From Knoxdaviesia capensis (Eukaryota; Ascomycota; Sordariomycetes; Microascales; Gondwanamycetaceae), in NCBI GenBank assembly GCA_001510575.1, contig LNGK01000011.1, positions 372,001 to 436,000 on the forward strand: a stretch of 64,000 bases of DNA, in the 5' to 3' direction. Shown in pieces: positions 21,219-32,542 of this stretch (position 1 is the first letter of the stretch; every line of letters begins with the position of its first letter). The translations under genes and the position numbers were made by a program. The notes below the pieces were generated by a model. The model saw only the letters and a list, made by a program, of their open reading frames with translations. It searched no databases and had not been told where the DNA came from.

Positions 21219-23910
21219 ATGGCCTCTCAGGGATTTTCGAAGCCTCCTGCTGGGGGCAGTAAACTCCACATGAAAGCCAATGAAGAAGACGGAGGTGTTT
21301 CTCTTCATGTGAGTACAAAAAGCAATTCACTTATGCTTCTTCAAGAACAAGCTGGCTGATGATACTCGAAACTGGCATTATTTTGTATAGCTTCATCCGG
21401 ACCCTAATGACCAGTCTTCGAAGCCTCAGCAGGTGGCACCTAACTTGAAGGCTCAAAAGCCTCAGAGCGGTCTTGTACGTAGTGTATATTATTTCCAGGT
21501 GTTTTTTTTTGTTTTCTGTTGTGGCTAGGTATGTTTGTTGAGCGTACAGGTTTGAACTAATAACCCCCCCTTTCTGTATAAACAGAACACTCTCCAGGAC
21601 CACAACAACAAATCCACCGATTCTGTTGACTTCCTTCTGGCCAAGCTTACTGAGCAGACCGCAGCCCTTCGTGGCCAGAACAGCAACCTTCGCGGCCCTG
21701 TTGAGGACCCTCTTCCCTTCCCCGGATCCCTCAACCCGGCTTCGACCGGAAGCTCTTCTGCGATGTCCGGAGAGTATTTCCCTGACCGTAACGCGACCCC
21801 GAACCTTGGCCTCCCCGATTCTCGGGCTTTGACCCCTGATCAGGAGATCCAGCGTCTCAAGGCCGAACTTGCTCAAACCCAGGCGAAGCTTAGCCGCCTT
21901 GAAATTCAAAACACTCGTACCGCGAAGCCTCGCCAGGAACCGGCCGCTGGTCACTTCCGTCCCCAGAGTTCGTGGGGTATCGGACGTTCTCGCTCGAACT
22001 CCATTGACCGCGCCCCTAACTTCGTTCAGGGCCACCTGCGTGATGCTTCTCGCGATTCATGGGAAGAATCCAAGCCTGTCACCGGATACCCTCCTCCTCC
22101 CATGCATCATCCTGAACCCACCAACTGGTATCCTAACCGTCCTCACTACCAGGGATATGGTGACCCTGGTGTTCAGTATCCTCCCATGGATCCTTATCGT
22201 GTTGAGCGGTCTTCGTCTGAGTATGGGTCCATGTCCCGCGGCTCTTCGGTTCGCCGCTCCAACCGATACGCCGCTCCCCCGCCGTTCACGTCTCAGGCTC
22301 CTTCGTACCACCATCCCGGCATGCCTGACCAGTACGATCCTGTCCCTCCTCACGTCGCGGGACCGTCCGCCATGGGTCACCGAAACATTACCATGCCTGC
22401 TAGCCAGTTTATGCCGCCTCCTCCTCCTCAGCAGCAGCAGCAGCAGCTTCTGCCTCCCATGCCCCCTTCGCAGCACCAGCAGGCCCAGCTGGTCCACCAG
22501 CCGCAGCGTCACCATCAGGTGGCTCCTACCACTCCCCTGTCTCCTCATGCCACCGAGTTTACTTCCTCTGGCACCTGGAAGAATGAGGTATGAAGACTAT
22601 TGTTCATGTTCTAGCAGGTATCTAAATTCTAACAATCCATCCTCGTTGATAGCAGCAGCTTGCCATCACCACCGATGGCTCCACTACCTATGTGACCTCG
22701 GACGAGCCGCTCAACTATCGCCGTCTGCTTGACCGCAACGTCGATTGCAACTGGAAGTTCATTGTGGACAAGATTGTTGGCAGCAATGATCAGCAGGCGT
22801 CGATCTTCCTTCAACAGAAGCTCAAGGTTGGATCTCCCGAGCAAAAGTACGATATTGTCGAAGCTATCGCTGCTCAGGCTTATCCCCTGATGGTCAACCG
22901 GTTCGGAAATTTCCTGGTCCAGCGCTGCTTTGAGCATGGAACCCCCGAGCAAGTTGTCAAGATTGCCGAGGCCATTCGGGGCCATACCCTGACTCTGTCC
23001 ATGGATCCCTTTGGATGCCATGTTGTGCAGAAGGCCTTTGACTCAGTTCCTGAGGAGTACAAGGCTATCATGGTTAATGAACTTCTTCGCCGTATCCCCG
23101 AGACGGTTATTCATCGCTACTCCTGCCATGTTTGGCAGAAGCTTTTCGAGCTGCGCTGGAGCGAAAGCCCCCCTCAGATCATGAAGTTCGTCAACGAAGC
23201 TCTCCGTGGAATGTGGCATGAAGTGGCTCTCGGCGAAACCGGTAGCCTCGTTGTCCAGAACATTTTCGAAAACTGTCTCGAGGATGACAAGGTAAGATTG
23301 CTCACCCTCCTCCATTTTGTATCAGATCGTTTGCTAAGTGACCTTTCTTGGTTTTTCCTTCTCTTCGACACAGCGTCCCTGCATTGAAGAGGTGCTTGCC
23401 AACATCGATATTGTCGCCCACGGACAGTTTGGTAACTGGTGCATTCAGCACATCTGCGAACATGGCTCTCCTTCCGATCGCGGCCGGGCCATCGACCACG
23501 TCATTCGCTTTGCTGCCGAGTACAGCACTGACCAGTTTGCGTCGAAGGTTGTCGAGAAGTGCCTCAAGATTGGTGGCCCTGACTTCCTTGGCCGCTATCT
23601 TGAACGCGTCTGCGAAGGCCGTGTTGACCGTCCCCGCATTCCGCTCATTGACATTGCCAGCGACCAGTACGGCAACTATCTGATCCAGTACATCCTGACT
23701 CATGCGGCTCCGCAGCACCGGGACATTGTGGCCGCCCACATTCGCAAGCACATGGTCTCTCTTCGCGGATCGAAGTTTGGATCTCGCGTCGGAATGCTTT
23801 GCACCAACCCTGCCAGCGCCACTCGGCCTGGCCCGGTCGTTGGACCTAGCATGCCTTCCGGTCGCATGGGCTCGGGCGGACGTTTCCCTGGCGGCACCAA
23901 CTTCCGTTAG
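21219..23910 (+). CDS. PUF (Pumilio) family RNA-binding protein
   Basis: Binds 3' untranslated regions of mRNAs to control decay or translation. Five exons, 21219-21308, 21391-21474, 21586-22587, 22653-23291 and 23374-23910, all phase 0, give 783 residues. The N-terminal half is low-complexity (Pro, Gln, Ser, His) with a short coiled coil near 143-166 (DQEIQRLKAELAQTQAKLSR) and a Pro/Gln run near 335-345. The C-terminal half carries about eight PUF repeats, seen as NRFGNFLVQRCFEHG, MDPFGCHVVQKAFDS, HRYSCHVWQKLFELRW, GQFGNWCIQHICEHG, TDQFASKVVEKCLKIG, SDQYGNYLIQYILTHA and GSKFGSRVGMLC. Several repeats have non-standard RNA-contact residues, so this is not the canonical Puf3 or Puf4 type; a Jsn1/Puf2-like or filamentous-specific class is possible. 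The acceptor of exon 4 is AGCAGCAG, so one or two Gln may vary. Confidence 0.88.
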
Positions 23911-25231
23911 TCGTGCTTTCGTTGATGGGCCACATACATTCAATCTTTTTCTCTTTGGGCCGACAACATTTTCCACACCTTCCAGCCCGACCGAACAGAT
24001 GCAGCTTTTGTGTTCCTAGCGAAGAGTGCCGGAGCATTCGACGAATTTCACACATCTTCCCGGGGCTATCTATCCCCTTAGGCATTTTCAGATTCTTTTT
24101 TTCTTTGCCAACATCGAGTCTCCTCGTCACTCAGTGGAAATTCTGGGGACGATCTCGACCGTCTCGCTCTTCAACTTATGCACGTTCTTTTTCCCTTTAT
24201 TACCTCGCTTATTCTATTTCCAAAAACGAAATCGCAAAAAACTTATCAAAAAATTCTGTTCCTTGTGTCTTACTTGTTATCTTCTGGGGTCGCCAGAGGT
24301 TCTTTTCTTGTTTTGTACCGTCTGCTCTCCCAACGGAATGCTAAGTAGCAAAGCAGTTGCCCTCCATATGTCCACGGTTTGTATGTGCGTGTCATCTCGG
24401 TGCTTTTATTCTCCTCCTCTTTTTCGTTTTCGCTTCTTCGGATTATTTCTCTTTTTTATTTCTTCCCAAATCATCCCATCATCCTACGCTTCAGTCGGCT
24501 ACGACCGACGTGGGCGAATTGGACATAACTGTTACAACGCGTGGTTTTGAAATAGGTGTATGCAGTTGAAGTTTCGCCTATATTATTTTTCTTCATCTTC
24601 TGCTTCGTCTTCTTCGTTTTCTTTTCTGTTTATCGTTCTCGTTTTCTTCTTATGATGCTCAATGTATCTTCACATGTAACGATCACATGCACATTATCTA
24701 CCACACATTCGTTTGGGGTTGCTCACACTCTTTTTGATATGGCGAGTCTTGGGACTCTTTTTTCCCTTTTCTTTTGCAGGTTTTCTTCCATAGTGGGTGC
24801 GGAGGATATTTCGGGTCATTCTTGAGGGGAGACATGTATCCAGCTGGCCAGAGAAGGAAAGGGGGGCGTTTTTGTCTTATGAGTGAATATCTTGACTTGG
24901 TCTTTTTTTGACAGGCGGCTGTGCCTTGGATGAGACTGTGGGCTCACGGGCCCATCTTTGCCTTACAGCCGGCTGGTTCACACTTAGTTTAAGGTATAAT
25001 CTCGATAATCAATACGAAAAGAAAGCTATACAGCAGCAATATTAATCATAAAGATTCTGAGGAGCTATGCATTCAATGTAGTGACCAAATGTGGCGGCTG
25101 AATATGTACATCATGAGAGGGGAAGATGGGGCCGATAGGATTCGGGTCCCTCCCGACGGGAATTGGCCGAAGAGGTAGAAGGAGAGAGCAGATGGGAGGA
25201 AAGACAGAAAACAATAACAAGAGAGGGGACG
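23911..25231. other. Convergent 3' regions (PUF and KPWE-motif genes)
   Basis: This lies between the stop codons of a plus-strand and a minus-strand gene. T-rich from 24000 to 24800 on the plus strand, consistent with a long untranslated region. No conserved frame, tRNA or repeat recognised. Confidence 0.5.
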
Positions 25232-26354
25232 TTAGGGATCCCCGGTTGATGCGGCGGCCGGTACAGCAGGGGCGGCAACTGGTGCTGGGGTCGGAATGAA
25301 GTCCTCTAGGGGCGGAAATTCGGGTTCGTTTGCGGAGAGGAACGGATCTTGCGATACGCCGTCGAGCAGTTGGTCTGCCGCGGGGGCGGCAGCGGTCTCC
25401 CAGGGCTTGCGGGGGACGGCGCGGTCGCCGAAGGGTTTGATTGTCTGGGGATTGGATGAGTGTGTTAGTACGTATGCACAGAGAGCAGCACGGGCCATTG
25501 CCTTCGACAGCACAGAGAAGGGACAGAAAGAGGAGGGGAGGGGGTTGGCTCCGTACTGCGTCGCGCACGACGTTGGCGGGGATCTCGCGGATGCCGGGCA
25601 CGGGGGTGCCGTCCTGGATGCAGCGGATCAGTTCGGCGAAGCGCGAGGGGTATGCGGGCTGGGCGCCGGGGTCTCCAGCAGCGGCAGCGGATGCGTCTGG
25701 CGAAGCAGCGGCGGATCTGTCAACGACGAGGGGCGCGTGGGGTGCGGCGGCCTGCCACGGGAGGAGCGCGGGCGCAGGCACAGGAGCGGTCTCGGCGGGG
25801 GCGGGCTCGGGGGGCGGAGAAGCTGCGGCTGCAGCATCAGTGGGAGTGGGAGTGGTGGTGGTGGTGGGCGGCTTTGGCGTTCGCGGCGGGGAGAAGTGGG
25901 CGACGAGGGCGGCGTCGGGCGACACGTAGGGGCCGGGGCGGGCGGCGCACCAGGCGGTGTAGGCGGCGCCGTCGAGCGGGATGCCGAGCACGGAGGCGAA
26001 GAAGCGGAGGCGGGCGGCTTGTAGGCGGGGCGGGTCGATGGGGATTCCGCGGCCGAGGAGGGTGCGGATGAGGCTCTGTGGGTGTGTGTGCGTGTGTGTG
26101 TGCGCTGTGTAAGTGGGTGGGCAGTTTGATTTGACTGCAACACAACGAGCGGCTTCGAGGTGGGGGATAGAGAGAGAGAGGGGGAGAGAGAGGGGGGGGC
26201 AGTATGGCGGGAGAAAGAGAGACAGAAGAAGAAGAACACCTACAGCAAAGCGCGGGTCTTTGGACCATGGGTACTTGTCGAAGGCCTCGTATTTGCGGTC
26301 GATCTGGGCTGGGTCGGGGACGGGGACACCAGAGAGCTGCGGGTCGGTGGACAT
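25232..26354 (-). CDS. KPWE-motif peroxisomal protein (PEX14-like helix-turn-helix plus KPWE domain; PEX39-like)
   Basis: Probably a soluble factor of peroxisomal matrix protein import. Exons 26354-26244, 26075-25557 and 25444-25232 are all phase 0 and give 280 residues. Exon 1 encodes MSTDPQLSGVPVPDPAQIDR and an aromatic helix (YEAFDKYPWSKDPRF). Exon 2 opens with SLIRTLLGRGIPIDPPRLQA, resembling the PEX14-like helix-turn-helix, followed by a long Pro/Ala/Thr linker and RFAELIRCIQDGTPVPGIRE. Exon 3 begins TIKPFGDRAVPRKPWE, with KPWE at about 223-226, then an acidic tail. As I recall, the FxxLI...G.P.PGI plus [R/K]PWE combination defines a family that includes yeast Yjr012c and human C6orf226, recently named PEX39 and linked to PTS2 import. 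The motif is seen; the role is inferred from family knowledge. Confidence 0.78.
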
Positions 26355-27565
26355 GGCCAGAAGCGGGTGGTGTGTGCTGTTCTGCTGGCAGTTGTGTGAG
26401 TAGTGGGGGGGTGGACTGTATGTACGTGAGTGAGTGATCGGCCGAAGAGAAGAAACGGAGCAGGGGAGAAGTTCGAAAAGAGAAGAAGGAAAAAGGAACG
26501 GACGACGAGGCTGGCGGTGTTGGGACGAAGGTCTGTATATAAGAGAGAGAAAAATGGAGAGAAGAATGTGGGAGAGCGGTGGAATGCGACGAGCCAGGAA
26601 AAAGACCCGGAACTACGCAGATAGTCGGACAGCAAAAAAAGAACTAACCAGGGGTGGCACAGCGAGAGAGTTGTTCCTGGGGATGCAAGCTCTTCGGGTC
26701 TAGTTGCGGGGAGAAGTGGGAGGGAGAGGGGAAGGGGAAGGGAAAGGATGAGGGTTTGGTCGGATAGCCGGCTATACGATGAAAACGCGAGAGTCGAGCG
26801 ATTTCGCCGGACTCTGCGTGTGTTTCTGTTGGTGGGCTCGTTCGTGCTTGTCGTCGGAGTCCGGGTGCCGGTTGCCGTTAGGAGGTTGTCTGTAATGACT
26901 TGAGATCTTCAGATCTGGCTGTGGCTTCATCGGTGGTGCTGCGCATGTGTGGTGATCACATGTGAGTGATCCGATGCTGGGCAGAGCAGGGGGAAGAGAG
27001 GAACCCGGAGTTAGGGTTTAACCCGTGTCAGCTGCCGGCCAGATGCCAGATCTACGGGGCGAGGCAATTTAGGGGCCATGGGTATCTGTAGCACTATGTT
27101 TTAGAGTGCTGGGGACGGTTTTAGGCATGGATGGGTGCTGTAGCCCGGCCAGGGACGCTGGATCTGGGCCATTACAGCTGCTGATGGCCCTGTCTGCCTC
27201 AGGCTCCCAGTTTTTTCATTTGTCCAAACCTCCAAACTTGCTTTTTTTGCTCTTTGATATCCATCGTCTAACTTCACACACAATCACAGCCTTATCACAG
27301 ATATTATATCCAAGCTTCATTTCTTAGTTCCCTTCTCTCTTTTCCCTAAACATCCACCCTTCACATTCCTTTTTCCTCCTTTGATATACATCCACCCATA
27401 TCTATTTCTCCAGGAACATCATATCACCCCTCGACAGATCTCCTCCTCTCTCTTCTTCTCTCCTCTCCTCTCCTCTCCTCTCCGCCTCCCTCATTCTCCG
27501 CCTTCAATTCCCTTTTCCGGTTGTTGATCAATCTTTGGTCAACGGCGTCTCTCTCATCCTTCCAA
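26355..27565. other. Divergent promoter region of the KPWE-motif and PP2C genes
   Basis: 26400-26760 is purine-rich on the plus strand (the leader side of the minus gene); 27330-27560 is pyrimidine-rich, including tandem CTCTC (leader side of the plus gene). A telomere-repeat-like palindrome, TTAGGGTTTAACCC, lies at 27011-27024, 555 bp before the PP2C ATG. No gene supported. Confidence 0.55.
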
Positions 27566-29779
27566 ATGAACCGAGCTGTCCTAAGATCGCTGAGATCCTC
27601 GCCGCGTCTGGCCTCGTCTCTGCGGTACTTGGCCCGGCCGTCCCGCCGCAACCTGACCGTCCTCTCGTCACCCAAGACCGCGCGCCCGTCCTTGGCGTCC
27701 TCCACAAGCCGCCCGGCCCCCCGCCGCGCCACCGCCGCCTACTCGACCTCCTCGTCCCCCACCCCGCGCCCGTCCCGCCCGCCCGTCGCCCCGCTGCAGG
27801 CCTCCATGTTCTCGCGCCGCGTGTCGCTGGTGCTGGCGTCGACGCTCGTCGGCTACGGCGCCTACTACACCTACAATGTGGCCGCGCCCGGCTCGGCCCT
27901 CGGCGCCGCCGGTGCCCGCTCGTTCATGTCGACCGTCGGAAACGGCGGGCCCAACAACGCCGCCCCCGTTGCCGCCGCCGACCCCGCCATCCCCACGCGC
28001 CAGGTGCTGGTTATCGGCGCCGACGAGCTGTATACCGGCACGTTCGTCGGCGAGGGCCCGATCTCCAAGATGACGAACGACAACTCGCGCGTGGTCATCG
28101 AGATGCTGACCAACGACCAGGTCGACGAGAAGCTGCGCCAGATGCAGCAGTCGTACTACGTGCAGCGCGGCGAGGGCGTGCTGCGGTACGACCTTGTGCA
28201 GGTGCCCAGCAACAGCCCCATTGAGGACGACCATGCTGAGAAGATAGTTGCTATCCCCGATCGGTCCACCCAGGGGGCCACCAATGATTGGATGTTCTGG
28301 GGTGTTTTCGACGGTCATTCGTGAGTCGTCATTTTCCCGCCTTTTTCTCCCTTCCTACTGCCCACCAGTTGCGGTTTAGGGTTCGGGGTTTTTAGCCCCA
28401 ATGAGGCGTGCATTCTAACTCCCGATTTCTTTCCCCAATGCAGCGGCTGGACAACATCGGCGAAACTCCGCGAGACGCTGATTGGATCGGTGGCCCGAGA
28501 GCTGAACGCCACCTACATTGCCGCCGGCGAGCAGCCGCCGTCGGCCGACGCCATCGACACCGCCATCAAGTCGGGCTTCACGAAGCTCGACGACGAGATT
28601 GTGTACAAGAGTGTCGAGAAAGTGTTCAAGGCCAACTCCAAGACCATTGCCGCCGAGGCACTGGCGCCCGCGCTCTCAGGCTCGTGCGCGCTGCTCTCGT
28701 TCTACGACAGCCGCTCCAAAGAGCTGCGCGTGGCCTGCACCGGCGACTCGCGCGCCGTGCTGGGCCGCCGCGCCGCCTCGGGCAAATGGACGGCCACGCC
28801 GCTGTCGGTCGACCAGACCGGCAGCAACCCGGCCGAGGCGGCGCGCATGCGCAAGCTGCACCCGGGCGAGGACCGCGTGGTGCACAACGGCCGCGTGCTC
28901 GGTGGACTCGAGCCGACGCGCGCGTTTGGCGACGCGAGCTACAAGTGGTCGACGGAAGTCATCTCCAAGCTGAAGAAGGCGTTCTTTGCGCGGTCGCCGG
29001 CGCCGTCGTACAAGACGCCGCCGTACGTCACCGCCGAGCCGGTGGTCACCACCACCAAGATCCAGCCGGAGAACGGCGACTTCCTCGTCATGGCCACCGA
29101 CGGGCTGTGGGAGATGCTGACCAACGAGGAGGTGGTCGGGCTGGTGGGCAAGTGGCTCGAGACGGAGAGCGTCACCGCGCCCGCCACCGCCGGGCCTTCT
29201 GGCGCGTCCAAGCCCGCGCCGTCGGCCTCCGCGTGGGCCAAGTTCTTCGGCTCCTCGGCCGGCGGTGGCAGCGGCAAGGACGGCGTGGTGGCCGCGCTGC
29301 CGGTCGAGCCGGCGCAGGCTGTGTCCGGTGATGGCGGCGGTGGTGGCGGTGGCCGGGCGAAGGGGCAGAAGGTCCCCGTGCGCGTTGAGCAGTGGTCGCT
29401 GTCGCCCGAGCCGGCGTCGCGGTTCCTGGTGAAGGACAAGAACGTGGCGACGCACCTGGTGCGCAATGCGCTGGGCGGCAAGAATGAGGAGCATGTGTCG
29501 GCGCTGTTGACCCTGCCGGCGCCGTTTTGCCGGCGATATCGGTGAGTTTTTCCTTCTTTGTTTCCTGTCTCTTTCTCTCGGTTTGCCTCTGGTCTTCATG
29601 TTTCGGCCTCCATTTTCTTTCATTACCGTGTGTGCTGACGACTTAAACCTTCGTGTCTGTTTAGCGATGACCTTACTGTCCAAGTCGTGTTCTTCGGCAA
29701 CGGCGTCAAGACCGGCGAGGTCAACCTGAACTTGGAGGCTACGGGCGGTCCCACCGCCGAGCCGAAGGCCAAGTTGTAG
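27566..29779 (+). CDS. PTC5: PP2C phosphatase, Ptc5 / pyruvate dehydrogenase phosphatase type, with N-terminal presequence and C-terminal AKL
   Basis: Mg/Mn-dependent Ser/Thr phosphatase; Ptc5-type enzymes dephosphorylate the E1-alpha subunit of pyruvate dehydrogenase. Exons 27566-28320, 28444-29541 and 29665-29779 join in phase and give 655 residues. Residues 1-60 are rich in Arg, Ser and Ala without acids (a presequence), followed by a membrane span at about 86-103 (VSLVLASTLVGYGAYYTY). PP2C motifs are in order: WMFWGVFDGHSGW, GSCALLSFYDS, ACTGDSRAVLG, LGGLEPTRAFGD and FLVMATDGLWEML. A Gly/Ser/Ala-rich insert (about 460-525) precedes the last catalytic strand DDLTVQVVFFG. The protein ends PKAKL, and AKL is a functional type-1 peroxisomal signal. 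Yeast Ptc5 also combines a presequence, a membrane span and a peroxisomal signal. Function is well supported; dual localisation is inferred. Confidence 0.9.
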
Positions 29780-30440
29780 ACTTGTTCACTCATCGCCCTC
29801 CCCATAGCGTGTTCTCTCTCTTACTTTATTTTAGATAACTGAAGACACTGCCGTCGTTTCGACGAAGCGGTACGATACACCGGCGGTGTGTTTCCTCCTC
29901 TCTATCTCTTTCTTTCCGCTTTCTTTAATCCCTGAGCCTTGATACTCTTGAAGCGGGGGAACCTCTTCCATTATTGGTCTGCGTTATGTCTCCTGGTGTT
30001 CTGCATTGTTTTTCTCTCGTGTATTCTTTCCTCTGGGATTCTTCCCCCCCCGTTTGTGGGAAGGGGGACTCCGAACCTTTTTTGGGTCCGTTCCCTAAAC
30101 AATGTTTCTCACGTCGTTAGGCCAGGTTCTGGTAGCTTTTAAATATCACTTTGCGATCGGGTCTGGATTGATTGTGTTGTGTGTGTTTGCCGAATTGCGC
30201 TTGTAGAAGATGCCCCTTAACCTAACCCTGACCCTAACACCGTTTATGTGTTCGAGAAGGAACGACCAACACGTTCAGATATGGCAGGTGAGTAGGTAAT
30301 CCGTATTTCCTTGCTACCATATATTTCAGTGAGGAGATGGAAACTTTCAAGTATCTTCTCTTCCTCCTCTTCTCAATGCCCATTTCGTCCTCCCACTTGT
30401 GGCATCTTCTAGGGACGACAATGATAACACGGAGAGAAGA
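29780..30440. other. Intergenic with degenerate telomere-like repeats
   Basis: 3' region of the PP2C gene and promoter of the next. CCTAACCCTGACCCTAAC (30221-30238) is a degenerate run of CCCTAA units 200 bp before the ATG at 30441. Nothing else recognised. Confidence 0.5.
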
Positions 30441-31865
30441 ATGGCGTCACTTACTATCGACCTCCCGACAATCTCGGTATCGAAACACGCACGGCGGGAC
30501 CTGGCATGCACGCTGCACACCACCGTGCGCCTGCGCACCCCGGTTCCCCGGCGCGACCTGGAAACGGTCCGGCAGCTGCGGCTTGCGGTGGCGGGCGGCG
30601 GGGTGTGGGTTGTGCGGGAGGGCGCGGTTGAACTGCGGGTTGCGGCGGGTGGGCGATGGCGGGGCGGGGCGGTGGGTGGTGCACTGCCGCGGTTTGCGGT
30701 GAGTTGGTGATTCGCCCGAGCTGCGAGAGTGGACTTCGCGACTAACGAGCAATGGACGTGTCGCAGATCTGGCAGACTCTCGGCGTGACGGTCCGACAAC
30801 TGGACGACGACGGGACTACTGTGCGGTTCGCGCTGGGACACCGGGATACGGCGGCCGACACGATGTGTCCGGATGCGAGGTTGACAGCGGTGCTCGAAGA
30901 AGTGGTCGTGCGGGTGGAGGAGCCGGCCAGCCGCGACGTGGACGTGCTGCCGGGGTTAGTAGCTGAGGAGTCGTCACAGGACACCAGCAGCCAGGACAGA
31001 GCCTCGACAGGTGCAGGGGATCAGAGTCTGACGGAGTTCCTCGAGGTGGTGTTTGGGTTTCTTATGGCGGGAAAACGACCAGTCGGACTCTCGATCACGG
31101 GAATCAGGGAATTCGTCCCGTTGGTGAAGCTGCTTCCGGCAGTCTTCAACGTGTCCTACATCAACGTGAGTGCTCCTTTTACCTAGCAGAGAGACTACAG
31201 AGCTAACATTCTTTGGGACACAGCGTATGACCAACCGAGCCAGCCTTGTGTCTATCATTAGTGAGGCTGCTGCGTCATTTGGCGATGCTGAAACGCCGAG
31301 TCTGCGCCGTAAAGCGCAAGAACTCGCACGCCGACTCCAGCCATGTGGAAGTGCTGAGTTGGGGCAAGTTGTGCCACAGGGCCCGTTATCTGAAGCTGTT
31401 GCATCGGGCGTGTGGCGTATCCTACAGGCTGGCACCAAGCCGCAGGTGCGGGCGCGGAGTTCTGCCAGACCCCCACAAGTGGAGAAGCCGGCGCGGGATG
31501 AGGACGCAGAGTTTGAGGCGATGTTGACGGCAGCGTGGGACGGAGGACTACCTGAGCAAGAGTCTCTCGGCGGCGACGCAACACCACCGGGGCTGTTCCG
31601 CATCGGCGACGCGGATCTAGACGAGCTCACCCCCGACGGTGGACTGCGGGATCCGTTCGAAGACGAGTGGGAGAGTCTGACGGGGCCGTCGTTGTCGTCG
31701 CAGGACTCGTCGCAAAACAGCTTCGCTTCAACAGTGCCCTGGACTGTCACTGGCGATGATGAGATGGACTTTGAGCTTACCATGGGGTTCGAGGCCGATG
31801 CTCCTTGGCCGCGGAGGCCAGACCTGGGTGGGACGTTCTACGAGGATCCAGACTTTGAGATTTAA
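30441..31865 (+). CDS. Unrecognised three-exon gene (432 aa)
   Basis: I do not recognise the family. Exons 30441-30698, 30767-31165 and 31224-31865 join in phase 0. The first intron has donor GTGAGT, branch point GACTAAC and acceptor CGCAG; the second has donor GTGAGT and acceptor ACAG. The upstream frame extends only to a GTG, so the ATG at 30441 is used. About residues 1-130 look like alternating beta strands (VRQLRLAVAGGGVWVVREG, VTVRQLDDDGTTVRFALG), possibly a PH-like or beta-sandwich fold. A helical middle (LTEFLEVVFGFLMAGKRPVG, FVPLVKLLPAVFNVSYINRM) and a long acidic, Ser/Asp/Pro-rich C-terminus follow. No membrane span or signal. A beta-rich N-terminus with a disordered tail recalls rapidly evolving chromosome proteins such as Rec114, but that is only a suggestion. 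Confidence 0.7.
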
Positions 31866-32542
31866 ACAACACACACAACGATTTGAAGACCTGGCCGACA
31901 TACTTGGTATATGAAGAGTTTTTTTTCAAGATTACTTTTTTTTTTTTGTTCAAGGTATATATAAAACAGAGGGGAAGCGGCACACACAACAGGTACCAGG
32001 GCACCATCCAAACTGCATCCTGGCAGATGAATTGACCACACAGAACTTCCACCTCGAACTTCTATCACAAAAATTCCACACGCGGCGAAAAAAGCAGCCA
32101 CGCGATCCCACATAGTTGAAAAAGTTCCGAAGAAAAAAACGCCTCCCCTGGAAGTTGGCGCCGAACTGGAGGAGCGCGGCAACCAAGACAAAAAAAAGTG
32201 TATGTGTATATATGTACGCAGAAAGAAACAAGGGGGAGACGATCCGGTGGGTTGGAGAGAAAAAAAGAAGGAGGAAATCAAATAAAAATCAAATAAAAAT
32301 CAAATCGGTATATCGCTAAGAATGAACGGCGGATGAACGAAGAAAATTGACGAGGAGAGGAAACGCCGCGAGGGGAGGCCGTGCCGTCGACGAGGGACCG
32401 GTACGGACAGAGGAACGGCGGGCGGAGTCGCACGGGAGAAGCCGAGACACGGACGGAGGACGGCGACATCGGGAGGAAGACGCGCTGGGCCCGGATCGCG
32501 CTGGGGGTCTCGGGCACCGGCCGCACACGTCGCGGAGTGCGG
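31866..32542. other. Convergent intergenic region
   Basis: Between the three-exon gene (+) and the small membrane protein gene (-). T and A runs at 31920-31950 and AATCAAATAAAA repeats near 32278-32303 suit polyadenylation regions. Shadow frames only. Confidence 0.5.
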
